Positions 13,481-25,820 are shown, counted from the first letter of the stretch. The stretch is 64,000 nucleotides of DNA from Paraescarpia echinospica (GCA_020002185.1 CM034532.1:30425966-30489965), one strand, 5' to 3'. Translations and numbers: made by a program. Notes: generated by a model not told the origin, from the letters alone.

Positions 13481-13489
13481 AGTTATGGG

Positions 13490-13605
13490 CTGTATTTGGA
13501 AGGAGGAAGGACGACAGGGAGGTTGAGGGAGGGAGTAGGAAGGGGGAGGGCGGACAAGATGAAAAGCAGGGGAATAGGGAGGTGGAAAGACGGGGAGGAA
13601 TTCAA
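13490..13605. repeat. Polypurine (GA-rich) tract
   Basis: The plus strand is almost uninterrupted G and A (ggaaggaggaagg, gggagggagtagg). The opposite strand therefore reads as a proline/serine-rich frame that should be ignored. Confidence 0.8.
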
Positions 13606-13679
13606 AGTGGGTGTCAGCATCAGTATTTTCCAACACCAGTGACATTATAATTATTTAAGGAAATTTTTTTTTTTGCCAC

Positions 13680-13694
13680 ACGTGGGAAACTAAT
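13680..13694. repeat. Left 15-bp target-site duplication
   Basis: acgtgggaaactaat is exactly repeated at 14202-14216 and brackets the Penelope-like insertion. Confidence 0.85.
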
Positions 13695-13720
13695 CAAAAG
13701 GCATATCCAAAACGTATTTG

Positions 13721-13772
13721 ATCTGGTAGAGGCTTTTGTCGAACGTATCACGTTGACTTCATCAGTACCGAT
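13721..13772 (-). ncRNA. Hammerhead ribozyme-like fold, 3' arm
   Basis: The minus strand reads atcggta, CTGATGA, then a hairpin gtcaac/gttcgac, aaaa, gcctc and taccagat. The flanking atcggta and taccagat pair with one bulge, as stem I would. The seven-base CUGAUGA box is intact. The second core box is AAAA rather than GAAA, so catalysis is probably lost. Stem III would be minimal, as in the type I hammerheads known from Penelope-like elements. Confidence 0.5.
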
Positions 13773-14064
13773 GATGCTGAATTATGTTATTGTACACGTG
13801 AGGCAGTTCATAATTGCCCTCGTCTCTGTTGATGGGTGTTTTGGTCTTCCTGATCCAGATGGCTTCCTTGATGTGCCAGGTTCTTCAGTTGCGTTCCATG
13901 TCTACATTTTTTGCTCCCTCTTAGTCTATGATATGGTTTTCAGTTGTCACATGGTCTGTAAGGCTGGATTTATTGATGGTTGACATCAATCTTTTTTCCC
14001 CGCTCCTTGTGTATTTCTCATTTTTCGTATTGTCTACGTCCTTTCTGTGTTCCTCCAGGCAAAC
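13762..14064 (-). pseudogene. Penelope GIY-YIG endonuclease C-terminus, broken
   Basis: The frame reads CLEEHRKDVDN, then SLTDHVTTENHIID, a TAA where the family has tryptophan, EGAKNVDMERN, a TGA, and finally HIKEAIWIRKTKTPINRDEG. The HIKEAIWIRKT segment followed by NRDEG and ELPHVYN is characteristic of the endonuclease end of Penelope-like elements, which nick DNA to prime reverse transcription. The upstream reverse transcriptase and the GIY-YIG signature are missing. Two in-frame stops make it a pseudogene. Family assignment is strong by motif; function is absent. Confidence 0.85.
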
Positions 14065-14074
14065 TGTCAGCGTC

Positions 14075-14126
14075 ATCGGTACTGGTGAAGTCAACGTGGG
14101 ACATTTGATGAAAGCCTTTACCAGGT
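14075..14126 (+). ncRNA. Hammerhead ribozyme-like fold, inverted arm
   Basis: The plus strand reads atcggta, CTGGTGA, a decayed stem II starting gtcaacgtg, GAAA, gccttt and taccaggt. Here the GAAA box is intact but CUGAUGA has one substitution. The two arms have lost different core residues, so their consensus restores the full motif. Confidence 0.45.
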
Positions 14127-14201
14127 AAAAAACATTTTGGATATGTAAAATGAAAGTTTTTGATTTGAAAAAGAACTATCCTGATGAATGTTCTGTAATA
14201 A

Positions 14202-14216
14202 ACGTGGGAAACTAAT
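14202..14216. repeat. Right 15-bp target-site duplication
   Basis: Exact copy of acgtgggaaactaat at 13680-13694. Confidence 0.85.
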
Positions 14217-17200
14217 TTGTGACTAAGCCTCATCCCTCATTCTTCCCTATTAGTTCCAAATACATCACTGTTTCCCACACCCTGGCAGTTGCAGTGTCTT
14301 CCATAAAGTAGCACATCGTGTAGTATCCAGTCACTAAAGTTCACATGTACCAGTGGAATGCACACATGCACGCATTCTTACGACGAGCCCACTCAAAGAT
14401 CCATGCTCTCAAACCCAGTAGGATCTCTCTGCAGTGGTGGGAGTTCCTCAGTACCTCACCCACAATCTGCGAGACCTGAGTTCACGCTGACGCTGTTTTG
14501 GGGCGATATTACGCATTTTTCAAGTTTTATTGCGTAAAACGGACGCTTTTTTTCACGTTTCGCTGCATTCCTTCAACACAATTCTATGGTTCTTCAAAGT
14601 TATTTCTAGTCCCATATTAGGGTCGCTTACAAAGAAATACGATAGAAGTTGTGTGTTGACAACTGCACTTTTGTTTCACAACCAAACCGTGAAAAATGGA
14701 ACACCGTATAGTAGTTCCCACTAATGTGCGCCAGTACCGCCTAACGGTTAATTCAGATATTAGGTAGCGTCCGGTCAGCATTTTTGACATCATGGCATCG
14801 CCAGCAGCTAAGAAACCAAAAAAGATCAAGGTCACACATTAATTTAGTCCATTTAATATTCCACATCTTTGGACCCCATTTTTGTTTTTGGGACCCCGTT
14901 TTTTCAGGCCCATGGCGATCCCAGGACCCTGTTTAAAAAAAATGCTAACGCGAACACTGGTTATTCCATTTTAGGAAAGATACACGCACACGAATTGCAC
15001 ATAGGACACGGAAACTAGGATGTAGAATATAAAATGGGCTATAGGTTCGTGCTAGCCGTTAGCCAGTTTGCCAAATGTTACGTGTGGATAAACAAACTGG
15101 ACGATCTTTTTCTAATTTGGCTGAGAAAAAAAAATTGCCTAAGAAAAAATCACAGAGCCAGATTGCTAAATAAAAATATGTTAGAGACACTCCAGAGACT
15201 GTAGTAGGTAGATCTACAAAAAGTGAAGGATGTGTGAGTACCTGTCATTGCTGACACAAATGTTTCAGATCAATGTATGATTGTGGATTCAAAGGGTAAC
15301 CAAAGGTTAGTAGTGACGATTAGGGGAAATATCACATTAAGAGAAACAGCTAATTGTAGAAAATAGCAGATGTTAGGTTGATTGTGAGATGGCCCTCATT
15401 CTCCCAGAGGAGGCTAATTAATTAAACAAACACTAGCTGTGTGAATGTGTTTAAAAATAAAAGACATCTGATAAGGATGACAAACCGCTGGACTCTCTTG
15501 GCTGCCGTGGAGACTGGGAGACTTGAAAAGAATAGAGACCAAGAGGAGACCAAGAGAATGGAAGGAAAGAGACCTAGGTTGACGTCTATTCCAGCACACT
15601 GTATTCTGTACAAGCTACAAATGATCTATTCATCTCCGGAGAGCAATGAATGCTTCATTTAAACAGATGTCAGTATCGACTAATCCCATTTCCATGACAG
15701 ACAGACAACATTCAATTTAATGAAGCCAAGGTTTGGTCACAATAACTTGTTTGCAATCACACTAAAAGTCAAGCAGAACCATCACAAATCACCATGGGGT
15801 CAACCACTTCTTAGGTTCTTCTAAAACAATAAACCATCTAACGATGCACCTACTCATTTCAAAACAATTACATCGTTTGAGGGGACCATTACTTGGTTAC
15901 TCATACCATGAACCCAGCTGTGCTTCATCCCCCACAGTGTTGTACAGCCCGCTCGTTTAATGGCCGAATTTAACGACATCTCAGTTTTTTTATTGCCGAG
16001 CTCAAGGCCGGTCGAGAACTCGCAACTGTCCCATAATTCCACATTATTGTTCGACATAAATGGCCGACTACACGTCGTAGCCGTCACTGTTTGCCGCTCA
16101 CTGACGTCACTGACATTACTTTGCATTCCGACAGGGGCCGAGGCAATCTGCGAAATATTAAAGTTTTACGAAGATACGATCAACGCGGAACGTGCTCACG
16201 ACGATACACCTTTAGAAGTGCGACGTGTCATTACGTCTGATCTAAGTGCCACTTAAAACGACATCAATCTCGGTCTAACTGAATAAGTCATTGTGTCTGT
16301 TGCGGTGTAGCCGGGTGTAGCCATAGCATGTCGATGCAGGCCAAAGTCTTCGTTACAACCTACAACGCAGGATGTCCTTCGACTAACCCTGAAACCTGCA
16401 CATACCAGACCACTGTAGCAACAGTATCACTACTTCCGATGAGCTCATCCACTTCACACTGTGTTGACGATTGTTTAATATGACTCAATAGTTACGAGAC
16501 TTCTTCAAAGTAAACAGAAATATTGTTATTTGTCGGTTTCAGTTTTGCAAGCAATGGAAACAGTTCCCGTGTGCGAGGATACTTGAAAACGCTTAAAACA
16601 CCACGCCAGTGTCAGACATTGATGTCAACATATACACATTTATACCAACTTGTTTATTGTACCTAAAATATAATCTCCTTTTTCCTCAACTGGTTTAGCC
16701 CATTCTGAGTCTGGTTCTTTCACGTCCAGGTATGAAATTATGGAACAGCCTAAATAGAATCTACATTCGGTTTAATACTTTGTAGTGCCTCTGAATGAAC
16801 TTTTGTCTAGAATGATGGCGCTCTACAAGTTGACTTAATACTATTATCATAAAAATGTGCATACATTTGAGTTAAATGGTCGAAATAATTATATTGGGTT
16901 GTTACACGTGGCAAATTGCTTGCTCAACATTTAGCTATTAACCGACTGAATTTATCAGAGACAACATGGTTTTTGAGAGAACACGGAAATTTGACATCAC
17001 CACAGAAACATGTACATAGTTTCGCTGCGCATCCACATGAAGGTTCCAATCTTGAAAATCACTTCATTTGATTCATGGGCAACAATTAAATAAATCAATA
17101 ATTTGCCTGATGATCTTACCAAAATTGCGTATAAAACTGGCACAAACAAGCTACTGTGTCATAGTGGATACTACGTAGGTTTGCTTTTTTGTTAAATTAA

Positions 17201-20200
17201 TTTGAAATGAGACCTGCATTTCGAGACTGGCTATAAATTATAAAATTTTGATGTTCACGGCAAAATAAAAATTCACATCATTAAAACTTTAAATGTGAAC
17301 TGGGACTAAATAGAACCCCAAAAAGGACAAAGCTGTAGCAACTAAAAAACTTTTTACTAGTTTAGGTGATCTAAAATGATGTTAAAACAAATCTGCTATG
17401 TTAGATGCCTTTAAGAGTTAGGTTTTTCATCCTAATTGGTACACAGAGAAAATGGCATTTTTCTTTTTGTGTTGGACAGAAGAAAGGCTGTAATTTTCAT
17501 CTGCAGACAACATTTTGCCCATAAACTGTTCAGCCCCTGTCCATAATTAAACGACCATTTCCTCCCCTCGTGAATTAAACATGACTTGCCATTCTGCAAA
17601 CGTGGCATGACGTACATCTTCGCTAATCAGATGAGAGTGATTTTCAATCACCTCTTAATCACCTACCTGATCTAGAACGTCCTTGTTCTACCTTCACCAC
17701 ATCAACATAGTAGATCAACGATACCACTGCTTATGAACACGCATTTCCTGTTGTCCCGTTTAATAGCCACTTCCTTTTAGCTGATGAAATGCTGGTACCT
17801 TTTACTTAATTGCACAGCACTTGCTTCTTGCAAATGAGCTGCGCCTGCATTTTGCATTAATCAACACATCTCTTTCTGAACACCAGCGCCATTTCATCAA
17901 TAAGAGTGTCACTTTTTTCAACATTTGAAACCTAACTTTTTACCAATCAACATTCATATATATAAAACAACTCAAAAAGTTGTTGCTTTCCCAGACAAAT
18001 CCAGGGTTACCTGTCACTCATGACAAGACCAATCAGCAACTGGACCATTGTTCTTCACGCTCCATCGCATGTCCAACTTTTATTATAATATGTTTGTTGG
18101 CCTTGAGAAACACTTTAAACGAAGGCTGTCTGTCTGTCCATCATTTATAATATAATATTCTTAAAAGCAGAATAAATATGTTGATGACATACTGCCCGCC
18201 AACTTGCATTTAATAAACCTGAAAGATTGCTTGCAATTCAAATATTTCAAATGCAACATTTTCAAATTGTAAAACAAAATGTCAGACTGTAAACAAGCTC
18301 TATTGGATGCTGGGTGAGGTAGTCTTAATTCGCTCTGATGTTCAGCGCATTCAAGTGGTTTCCACATTGAAGAAAACTCATTCATTGAACTTCCTGCTAA
18401 TAATGACGACCCCTGGCTGATTCCCGAACAGTAAACCTCACTTAAATATGAATTCTGTACAATACAATAACAATTTCTATGTAGTTGTATCTGCATGTAA
18501 GTACATTGTTTCAGTCTTGTACTTGAATTTGGGTTCCTGCAATGACTAGTACTTGGTCAACTGTACTTGTCAATGAATCAGGTACATTTCAAGTACATAA
18601 CTCGAGTATTTAGAATACAAAATTATACTTCACTTCATGTACTGTTTTGCCAGTGCTGTGCACAACACTAATTGCCCATCCTGATTATATCTACACTTAA
18701 TATTATACACTAATTATGATTGTAGATGAAATAGAACAGAAATGTACCTGAACTTGAGCCTGTACTTCACCTAAAGCACCTGTACTTGTGCAAACGTACT
18801 TGACCCTCACTGTGCCCCAAATCCTCAAGGATCCAACTCTTCAGTGCATCAAACCCAAAGATTACATGGCAATAAAAGTCAGTTTATACTATCTTGTCGT
18901 CAACAGTTGAATGGGTGCACTGGATAAATGAGGACAAAAGGATGGGTCTCCTTTTCTGTAACTTAACACCCTGAAATATGTTCCACCTCACTGAATATTC
19001 ATAAGCAAAATCTAATCTGAAATCTATACCCGACACCTATCTTTCTGTGGCAGTATACGAGTACGATGCACTTGTCTAGCTTACCCCCTGTGCTAAGGGG
19101 CTTTGTAAATATAAAATATAATTTCCAATACAAAAATTGCACACAAATTGGTGGTGGGTCTGCTTAGATTTTCACACAAAAATCGGAAAAGTATATATTT
19201 TTAGTTTATATTCCTGTAAAACATTTGCGTAATCGGTTTTCCATTAACTGCATCGAAACTGGCAAAGCATGAACAGTGCCTCGTAATTTTTGCAGAGGAT
19301 AGGGGTATGGTCGATTGGGTGTAATTTGTTATGATTATTGGAATTTTTATATTTACAAACCCCTAAGTCTGCCCATGTGACCTGCACTAGGTCATCATCA
19401 AATATTATTCGATAAAACTTCCTGCAATATACAACTGACCAACGAACGGACGGGAAGACCAACAGACACGCCCACACAATTACACATTCCATTCGTACTC
19501 AATCAAATAACAGGCATTCTGTACTAATGAAAATCACATCCACTTTTCGTTCATTTTCTCACTAGTGATGTTATGTGCAAATATTGCACCTTCAATATGC
19601 CACATCTGTTATATCCGTTTCCTCTCTCGCGTCACATCCTAGACGTGTCACCAATTGTGTGACATCGCCGACACGTCACCTCGGTGATGTCACCAGGAAA
19701 TATTGAACATGCGTCAGAATCATCAGCTGTACTAAAAAACACTGCCTAGGTTATAGCTTTCCCCAAACACATGATGCAACATGTAAGCATACTAATACTT
19801 AGGTAAAATTCATATTGATATAATCTATTCATGCTATATGTTGTATTAAATAAATTAGTCAATTGTTTTTAACTAGTGTTCACAATAATACATGAGTATT
19901 TATCTACACAATTCACACAATATTTAACAGTTAATATCAACAACACAAATTTTATTTCATGACAACTAATTATAGAAAGGTTGGGGGTAATTTAATAAAT
20001 CTTTCCAACAAATTGCTTTTAGGGTTTCAATGTAAACTAACTGCTAAAATAGAAATGTGTAGGTAAATGTAAGAAAATCTAAAGCTGGAAAGCAAACATT
20101 CATACAGCCATGCCCTATGAATCTTCCTTTATTCACCCATTACACGTACACGTCATTGTGAATATATAGTTGTAGCTAAGCCTTCGGTAGTGCCACCTAG

Positions 20201-21209
20201 TGAATGATACAGAATGACAAGGCAAATGGGGACACATCATATTTTTTACCTTTGCGGACTTTTGAATGTTAAAACAGATCAAACCTTGTGCATAATTCTG
20301 ATAAAGACATTACATAGGTGGAATTGCCAAAGGAATTGTTATTCATTAAACCGCCATAAGATTCCATGTGGGGGAGATCTCTCACTATTTGCCTGAGCCA
20401 GCATGGAAGTCTGTTGTTGAAAATCCATAGTATACACAGCTGAAGTGCTTATGCTTATCGGATTAATATATTTTTCTTTACCCGACTGACTCTGTTAAAC
20501 ATAGCTGACCCTAAAAGTTCTTACAAAAAAACATACCATGTATTTGTGACCTGTATAAATCCGAGCACAAAAAACACAAGTATACTTGTCAGCCCTTCCA
20601 ATCTTGATCCATCAAAATAAAAATGTTTGTCTGAATAAATTTTTGGTTACATCTTTGCGGAAAAAAATTACAACAAAATCAACCAAATACCTACCTACCC
20701 AAAACTATTTACACTCAAACACTCTTTAACCTTACAGGTGGCCACTGGGCCAAATTCGGCCCGTGCGATCAGTGCAAAACTGCTCCCGGTTGATTTTCGG
20801 CCCGATTCAGTATCACTCTTCAAAAAAAATTCGTTTCCGTCACTAGCAACCGACAGGAGAACACGAGGTATCATTGGAAAGCTGAATTATTCTTCTTCCT
20901 GTGGCATTTTTATCAATGAGTTGTATCGCATCATGATACAGTAATAGCAAATCACAACCAAGCTTTAAAATGTCGTAGTAGTAGATGCCCAAATGTCGCT
21001 GATTTTACTACACTCTGCGTCAGGATTTTACATTCCCATTCATATGGTCTAAACAGGGAAATGGAGGTACCGATGGAAAGCCCAACGATTGAGTCTAGTT
21101 TTCATTATCACGCAGCTGAACTGTATAGCTACATTTGTCACACTGCATGCATGAACATACAACCGCTCAATAACCGTTTTGTCATTGAGCAAACTTGGGT
21201 TTCTACTTT
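14217..21209. other. Long stretch without a supportable gene
   Basis: About 7 kb of AT-rich DNA. It holds a CpG-containing patch at 15950-16260 with a perfect CRE word, and a minus-strand segment at about 15470-15522 preceded by a good pyrimidine tract (tctctattcttttcaag) but without a donor. A cysteine- and tryptophan-containing minus frame at 17480-17590 has an acceptor but no donor. None is strong enough to call. Confidence 0.4.
16102..16109. promoter_or_regulatory. Consensus CRE palindrome
   Basis: TGACGTCA, the full CREB/ATF binding palindrome, lies in a locally CpG-rich patch (15950-16260). No transcription start or downstream exon is visible, so promoter activity is only a possibility. 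Confidence 0.3.
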
Positions 21210-21217
21210 ACCCTCAT
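21210..21217. repeat. Left 8-bp target-site duplication (outer hAT)
   Basis: accctcat, exactly repeated at 24220-24227. Confidence 0.85.
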
Positions 21218-24200
21218 CAGGGCCTCACCCAGAGACCCGTCCACCCGTCATTTGGACGGGTAAAATTCGAAAATCGCGATTTTGGACGGGGTGAAATTGA
21301 TTGTGGACGGGTCCGCCAGGCAGGCGCTTCCATATCTGTCCATGCCGTATTTTCGCGCTGGACACCCAGCTCATGCCATTTTACGGCATCATTGAAACTG
21401 CCGCGAAGCCAGTTACAAAATCTACTGAGATTGGTTTTTAAAATCGACCACTCGGATCGCCTGGCCATCTGCCCGACACACGCCAGAAACCAATTAAAGC
21501 CTCAACTTGCTAGGGTAATTGTCACCTAACCGCTAGCGGTGGTTGTTTGAAAAGCAGGCAACACTTGCGTAGACCAAATAATTAGGGCGGGGAGTTCCAA
21601 TAAGCACTCGTCGATTGGACAGTTTAGTGAACTGATTGGGTGGTGTTACGCAGGCACCAATTGAGTGTATTGCTGTAATTATTAGTGCCTGGGAAGAACC
21701 CGCTCTTTCCGTTCCCAAACGATTTCCTAGACGTAATTGTAACCGCATCAAAGGCACCGGCGACCACTAACAGACAACAGTGACTATCACAGTAACTAAC
21801 TAGCATTACCACATCGGCCGCTGCGGCTGTTGGATCTGGCCAGATCTGGTGCAAAACTATGACAAACCACCGGTCACGCAGTCCTTACATCGTTCAGTCC
21901 GCATTAAATGATACATATTTAATATAATTGGAACGACAACATAACATTCTTTACAATGGTATAAAGGTTTTAGAATAATTCCTTTATTTTATCAACTTGT
22001 CGTCAGTGATTTAGTGAAAATGCGCGATAAGAATTTCATGCCGACGGCGCGTCACGAAGGTACGATTTTTGCAAAAACACAGGTCGCGGCAAATCGACAA
22101 CCCACACTTGCGATCATATTGGGATCGTATGTTTTTTAATCAACCAACGAGGAGATGTGTTGGTGTTCACTGTTGCAGGGCTGCCTGCCATTACGGATTC
22201 TTCGTATTCATTACGGAAATTCACCTCAGATTACACCGTTACGGAAACTGCCGCCGTATTACGGGAATACAAATATCCGACTACAGAAAATGATATACAT
22301 TAAAGAATTGCTAAATCTATAAATACTGCTGCTCGAGATGCCCTGAAGAAACTGTCTCATTCACTTGTTACAATTTATCAACACATATTTAATCCACTAC
22401 AAGTTCTACAAAGTCAGTACGGTGACGTGCTGTGCCTGTGTACAATGTTACAACTTTGACTGCCACCAGCCTGCTGATGACTGCTTGGCACGCATGTGGC
22501 ATGTGAGCATATTATTATTATTATCAGTGTCATTAATGCGTGTCTAGACATTAATAAAATGTACAGGTGGAGAATTATATAGTGAAAAAAATAAATGAAG
22601 ATGACGTTCGGTAGAACCATTAAATTACATTAAATAGTTATGGTTTTCTGAAAGTTATGGATATAATTATAAAATGTCTTAGAATAATATAAAATGAGTA
22701 TTATAATTGTTGTAATTGCAATGTAAAACTATCAATTTTGTATTGAAAGGTTTTTATTTGAATAGAACAATTTAACTTTGTCATTGATTGTTAGTAATAA
22801 TTATAATGTTCCTGCAGTGTGTTGTAAATTTAGAAGCTCGTTGGATGATTATTGGCTATTCACTGGCGCTGTCTTTCTCACGGTGATGCTCTACAGACGT
22901 AAACACTTGGACATGTCTGGCCATGCAGGCACTTTGACAGCTGTAATTAACACAACGTAACTTATTGGATGTCGCTAAACAAGCATCCCTTTGAAGTGCT
23001 AAAGAAGATGTTAACTGCTGATAGAAGTTACAGTGTAGCACACAATAATTATGTTGAAACAAAGTATATCTACTTTTGATGATTAAATGAGCAACTTCCT
23101 GGATTCCAGGCACCGTCAACATGCTGGACTTGTCACTGTATCTACTTCAGAGAAAGGTTTGATTGGCAACCTTGTGGACCAGGGAGCGGGGCGGGGTGCG
23201 ACGGGGGTCATTATGGAAATTGTTTTGTCAAGTAGGCAGCCCTGACTGTTGATGTTACACGAAATTGATGCCGTCAGAGAAACAAAAGTTACGATAAGTT
23301 GAAGTGTAAACATGTCGGTTTACCTATGTTATCGCCCGATATACAACTTCGTGCATCACCGATGCCATTTGTCAGTTTTCCACTATTCAAATTGTGTATG
23401 TTGTGTGATAATTAAACATTATTTACAAGAGCGGAAACTAGATTTTGTTTGACGATGTCGCATCATTTTTGAACAGGATTGCGAAAATCAGCCTGCAGTG
23501 GAGCATTCAGGCTGAACATGCAGCGACTTTGCTAGATTTAGTTACGTCTGCGCTATTTTTAGGGCATTGTCGTGGTGAGTCCCGTTCGTCGCGCATTGTT
23601 TGGTCGCGTGTTGGGTGGTCCAAGGCATGGAGCAACGCGTCGCTTGCTAATTAAATTAATTAATGTCTTGACTGATTTATAGTTTAACAATTGAAACATT
23701 CACAGCAACATGAATACACAATGTTTTAATTAATAACTGTAACTGATTACGGCCATTGCATGGCGACTTATTTAAAACAATATTTGTCAATCTAATATTT
23801 TGTTTTAGAAATTAAACAAAATCGAACTGTAGTATTTCTAATATTCTTATATGATACTTGTACAACAACAAATTGAATGCTTTAAAATTCCAAATTCCAA
23901 GCTTCCACAGTCTATCACATTTTAATTGTATATAAAAATTGGCATTCCACATTAAATATGTTTGCTAATTTCTTATAGTATTGTTAATAATTTTGAAAAT
24001 TGTGGCAATTAAATGTGTTCTAATGAAACAACTTATATGTGCTATATTGTAAGTGGCATTAAAATTGTGGATCACATGCTTTGAACAAAAAATATACATA
24101 CAAATTGGAATTCTCATTCAATACATTCGATCGCGCGTCCGATCGCATGCCCGACTGCGCTTTGTAGCATGTCGGAAAAAATTTGGACTGGCAAAAATTT

Positions 24201-24219
24201 GATCCTGGGTGAGGCCCTG
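21218..24219. mobile_element. hAT-like DNA transposon, 3,002 bp
   Basis: The ends are a perfect 15-bp terminal inverted repeat, cagggcctcacccag at 21218-21232 and ctgggtgaggccctg at 24205-24219, bracketed by an exact 8-bp duplication accctcat. An 8-bp target duplication and a terminus fitting YARNG are diagnostic of the hAT superfamily. I find no transposase-like frame, so it appears non-autonomous. The left end contains repeated ttggacggg words, and a diverged copy of this end lies at 35470-35550. A second hAT-like element is inserted inside at 22176-23244; without it the outer element would be about 1.9 kb. Confidence 0.85.
22176..23244. mobile_element. Nested hAT-like element, 1,069 bp
   Basis: An 11-bp perfect terminal inverted repeat, cagggctgcct at 22176 and aggcagccctg ending at 23244, is flanked by actgttg at 22169-22175 and 23245-23251. 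The 7 identical bases may be an 8-bp duplication with one mismatch. No transposase frame is visible. It must be younger than the element it sits in. Confidence 0.75.
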
Positions 24220-24227
24220 ACCCTCAT
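24220..24227. repeat. Right 8-bp target-site duplication (outer hAT)
   Basis: accctcat, exact copy of 21210-21217. Confidence 0.85.
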
Positions 24228-25309
24228 TCTGACGTTCATGAAGAATAGTCTAAATTTTACACGGGTCTACCTAAAAAATTCATTTAAAAAACTTCTGAGT
24301 ATATTTGATTAATTTTTTCTCTAATTGGACATTGACACATACAACCACTCGGAAATTAGCTAGTAGTAGGGCGAAACAAATATTTTTTTGCATTTATTTT
24401 ATATAAACTTTAAACAGTTATATCTTCATGATTATTTGATGTTATGCAAATATATAATATATAAAATAATAATAAAGGTTCTTTTTGCCAACAAAATGAT
24501 AGCTCAATCATATTTTTGCGATACATATTAGCAAAGTTGTGATTTTTTAAAAGCCCCCCTACAAATAGCTCCAAATTGTGTACACCGTGGAAGTTTACTA
24601 TCGGTCACCTGCAGGGTTAAGAGCCTATAACAGTAAAGACTTGTATTATTCTGATAGGCTTCAGCAACATCAACCTGACTGTATGTATTGGGGGACACCT
24701 AAAGATAATTAAATCTCAGCTATCCCAAAACAAAAGGTGTCGAAAATAATTCACCGATACGCCGTCCGAATATTAACAAACACGAATGTGTCCTGACGTT
24801 GTGTCTTATTTGTCCGCCCACACTAATAGTAGGGCCTTCTAATGTCATCGGTGAGAAGCTATGCTTCACAAAGGACCACTAATACTAATAATTGTTGTCC
24901 GATTAGATAGGGAAAAAGAAAAATATTTTACGCAGGTGCCCAAAAACACATCGTAATGTTTGCATGTATTTGGGCACTTAAAAATAATTAAATTATTAGC
25001 TGTCTGAAAACGCCCAATGCACAAAAATAATTCTCAAATACACTGTGCAAACATTTACTTACGCAAATGAGTCTTGACGGCATGCATCCTTGTTTTATTA
25101 CCCTAGTATTAATATACTTTTGTAACGTCATTACAGTTACCTCCTACAGTTATGTCCCATTACATGGGCTCAAAAACAAAAGTGTCCAAAAAGTTAAGGT
25201 ACACAAAAATCATTCTTTTTATAAATGTCTTGGTGTACGAAAACGTACGGCGCCCGAATACAGAGGCATTACAGTACATATGACGTGCAGTACAAGAAGA
25301 TAGACCCAC
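24228..25309. other. Non-coding, probably intronic
   Basis: AT-rich sequence with no exon signal that I trust. If the 25310-25449 exon is real this lies in its downstream intron. Confidence 0.4.
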
Positions 25310-25449
25310 CATAGCTTGGCTGGCGTAGTGTGTGTCGAGCAGATGAGTGTTCTCTGGTGAGAACCGGAGGTACGTTGACGGCCACCTCTTCTTGTACAGC
25401 TCTGAGTAGCGCATACCACATTTCAGCGGCGACTTGGACACCCGCAACT
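25310..25449 (-). CDS. Internal exon of an unrecognised gene
   Basis: 140 bases between acceptor ttgtttggtttcag and donor ATG/gtgggt. Read in phase 1, it encodes 46 full codons: LRVSKSPLKCGMRYSELYKK, then RWPSTYLRFSPENTHLLDTH, then YASQAM, ending in phase 0. The first two bases complete a codon with the last base of the exon at 33377, giving glutamate. Charged and aromatic residues and balanced codon use look like real protein. A competing frame is also open (VAGVQVAAEMWYALLRAVQE), but it does not continue from the upstream exon. I do not recognise the family, and no membrane segment is visible. A SINE tail ends only about 31 bases upstream of the acceptor. Confidence 0.6.
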
Positions 25450-25480
25450 CTGAAACCAAACAACGCATGTCACAAGTGAA

Positions 25481-25820
25481 TAAAAGTAGAGGTAAGTTCT
25501 CACACAGCGCAGTATCCAGTCCTTATGTCTGCTCAAAGCGCTTTACACTTTACTCCCTGGCAGACCTGTTCAATCAAACACCATCTTGACTTCTCTGGGA
25601 AGCATTCAACCACGCTGTAATTAACGGGCAAAGATTATTCATAAACAAATATCTACCACTGCCTATGACCAGGCACTCATTTATATAGCTGAGTGAACTG
25701 GAGCAATGCAGAGTTAATGAACTTGCCCAAGGTTCAACACGGCAGCAAAAGGATTCAAACTCATGTTCTCTCGATTGAAGAGTCCGATGCTCTAGCCACT
25801 GTGCCACTGCGCTCCACATG
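25481..25820 (-). mobile_element. tRNA-derived SINE, family 1, full-length copy
   Basis: Reverse-complemented, it begins gcgcagtggcacagtggcta, has a B-box-like gagtttgaatccttt, the body word gttgaaccttgggcaagttc, and ends gtaaagcgctttgagcag, ggactggatactgcgc. It aligns end to end with 43755-44092. The tRNA-like head supplies an internal RNA polymerase III promoter. The tail word aagcgctttgag resembles tails of widespread marine-invertebrate SINEs. It lies in the intron just upstream of the exon at 25310. Confidence 0.85.

Larger units (their letters stand above)
13695..14201 (-). mobile_element. Penelope-like retroelement fragment
   Basis: A 507-bp insertion with an exact 15-bp target-site duplication. 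It encodes on the minus strand the C-terminal part of a Penelope-type GIY-YIG endonuclease and is bracketed by inverted arms of about 80 bases, 13700-13779 and 14068-14146. Each arm carries a hammerhead-like core. Penelope-like elements are known to have LTR-like ends in varied orientation, to contain hammerhead motifs and to be truncated at the 5' side. The reverse transcriptase itself is absent, so this copy cannot move by itself. The insertion is old: the frame has two internal stops and the arms have diverged. Confidence 0.85.

Noticed and set aside
15470..15522. Minus terminal exon after tctctattcttttcaag
   Set aside because: Good acceptor, but all frames end soon after without a donor, and no supporting neighbour exists.
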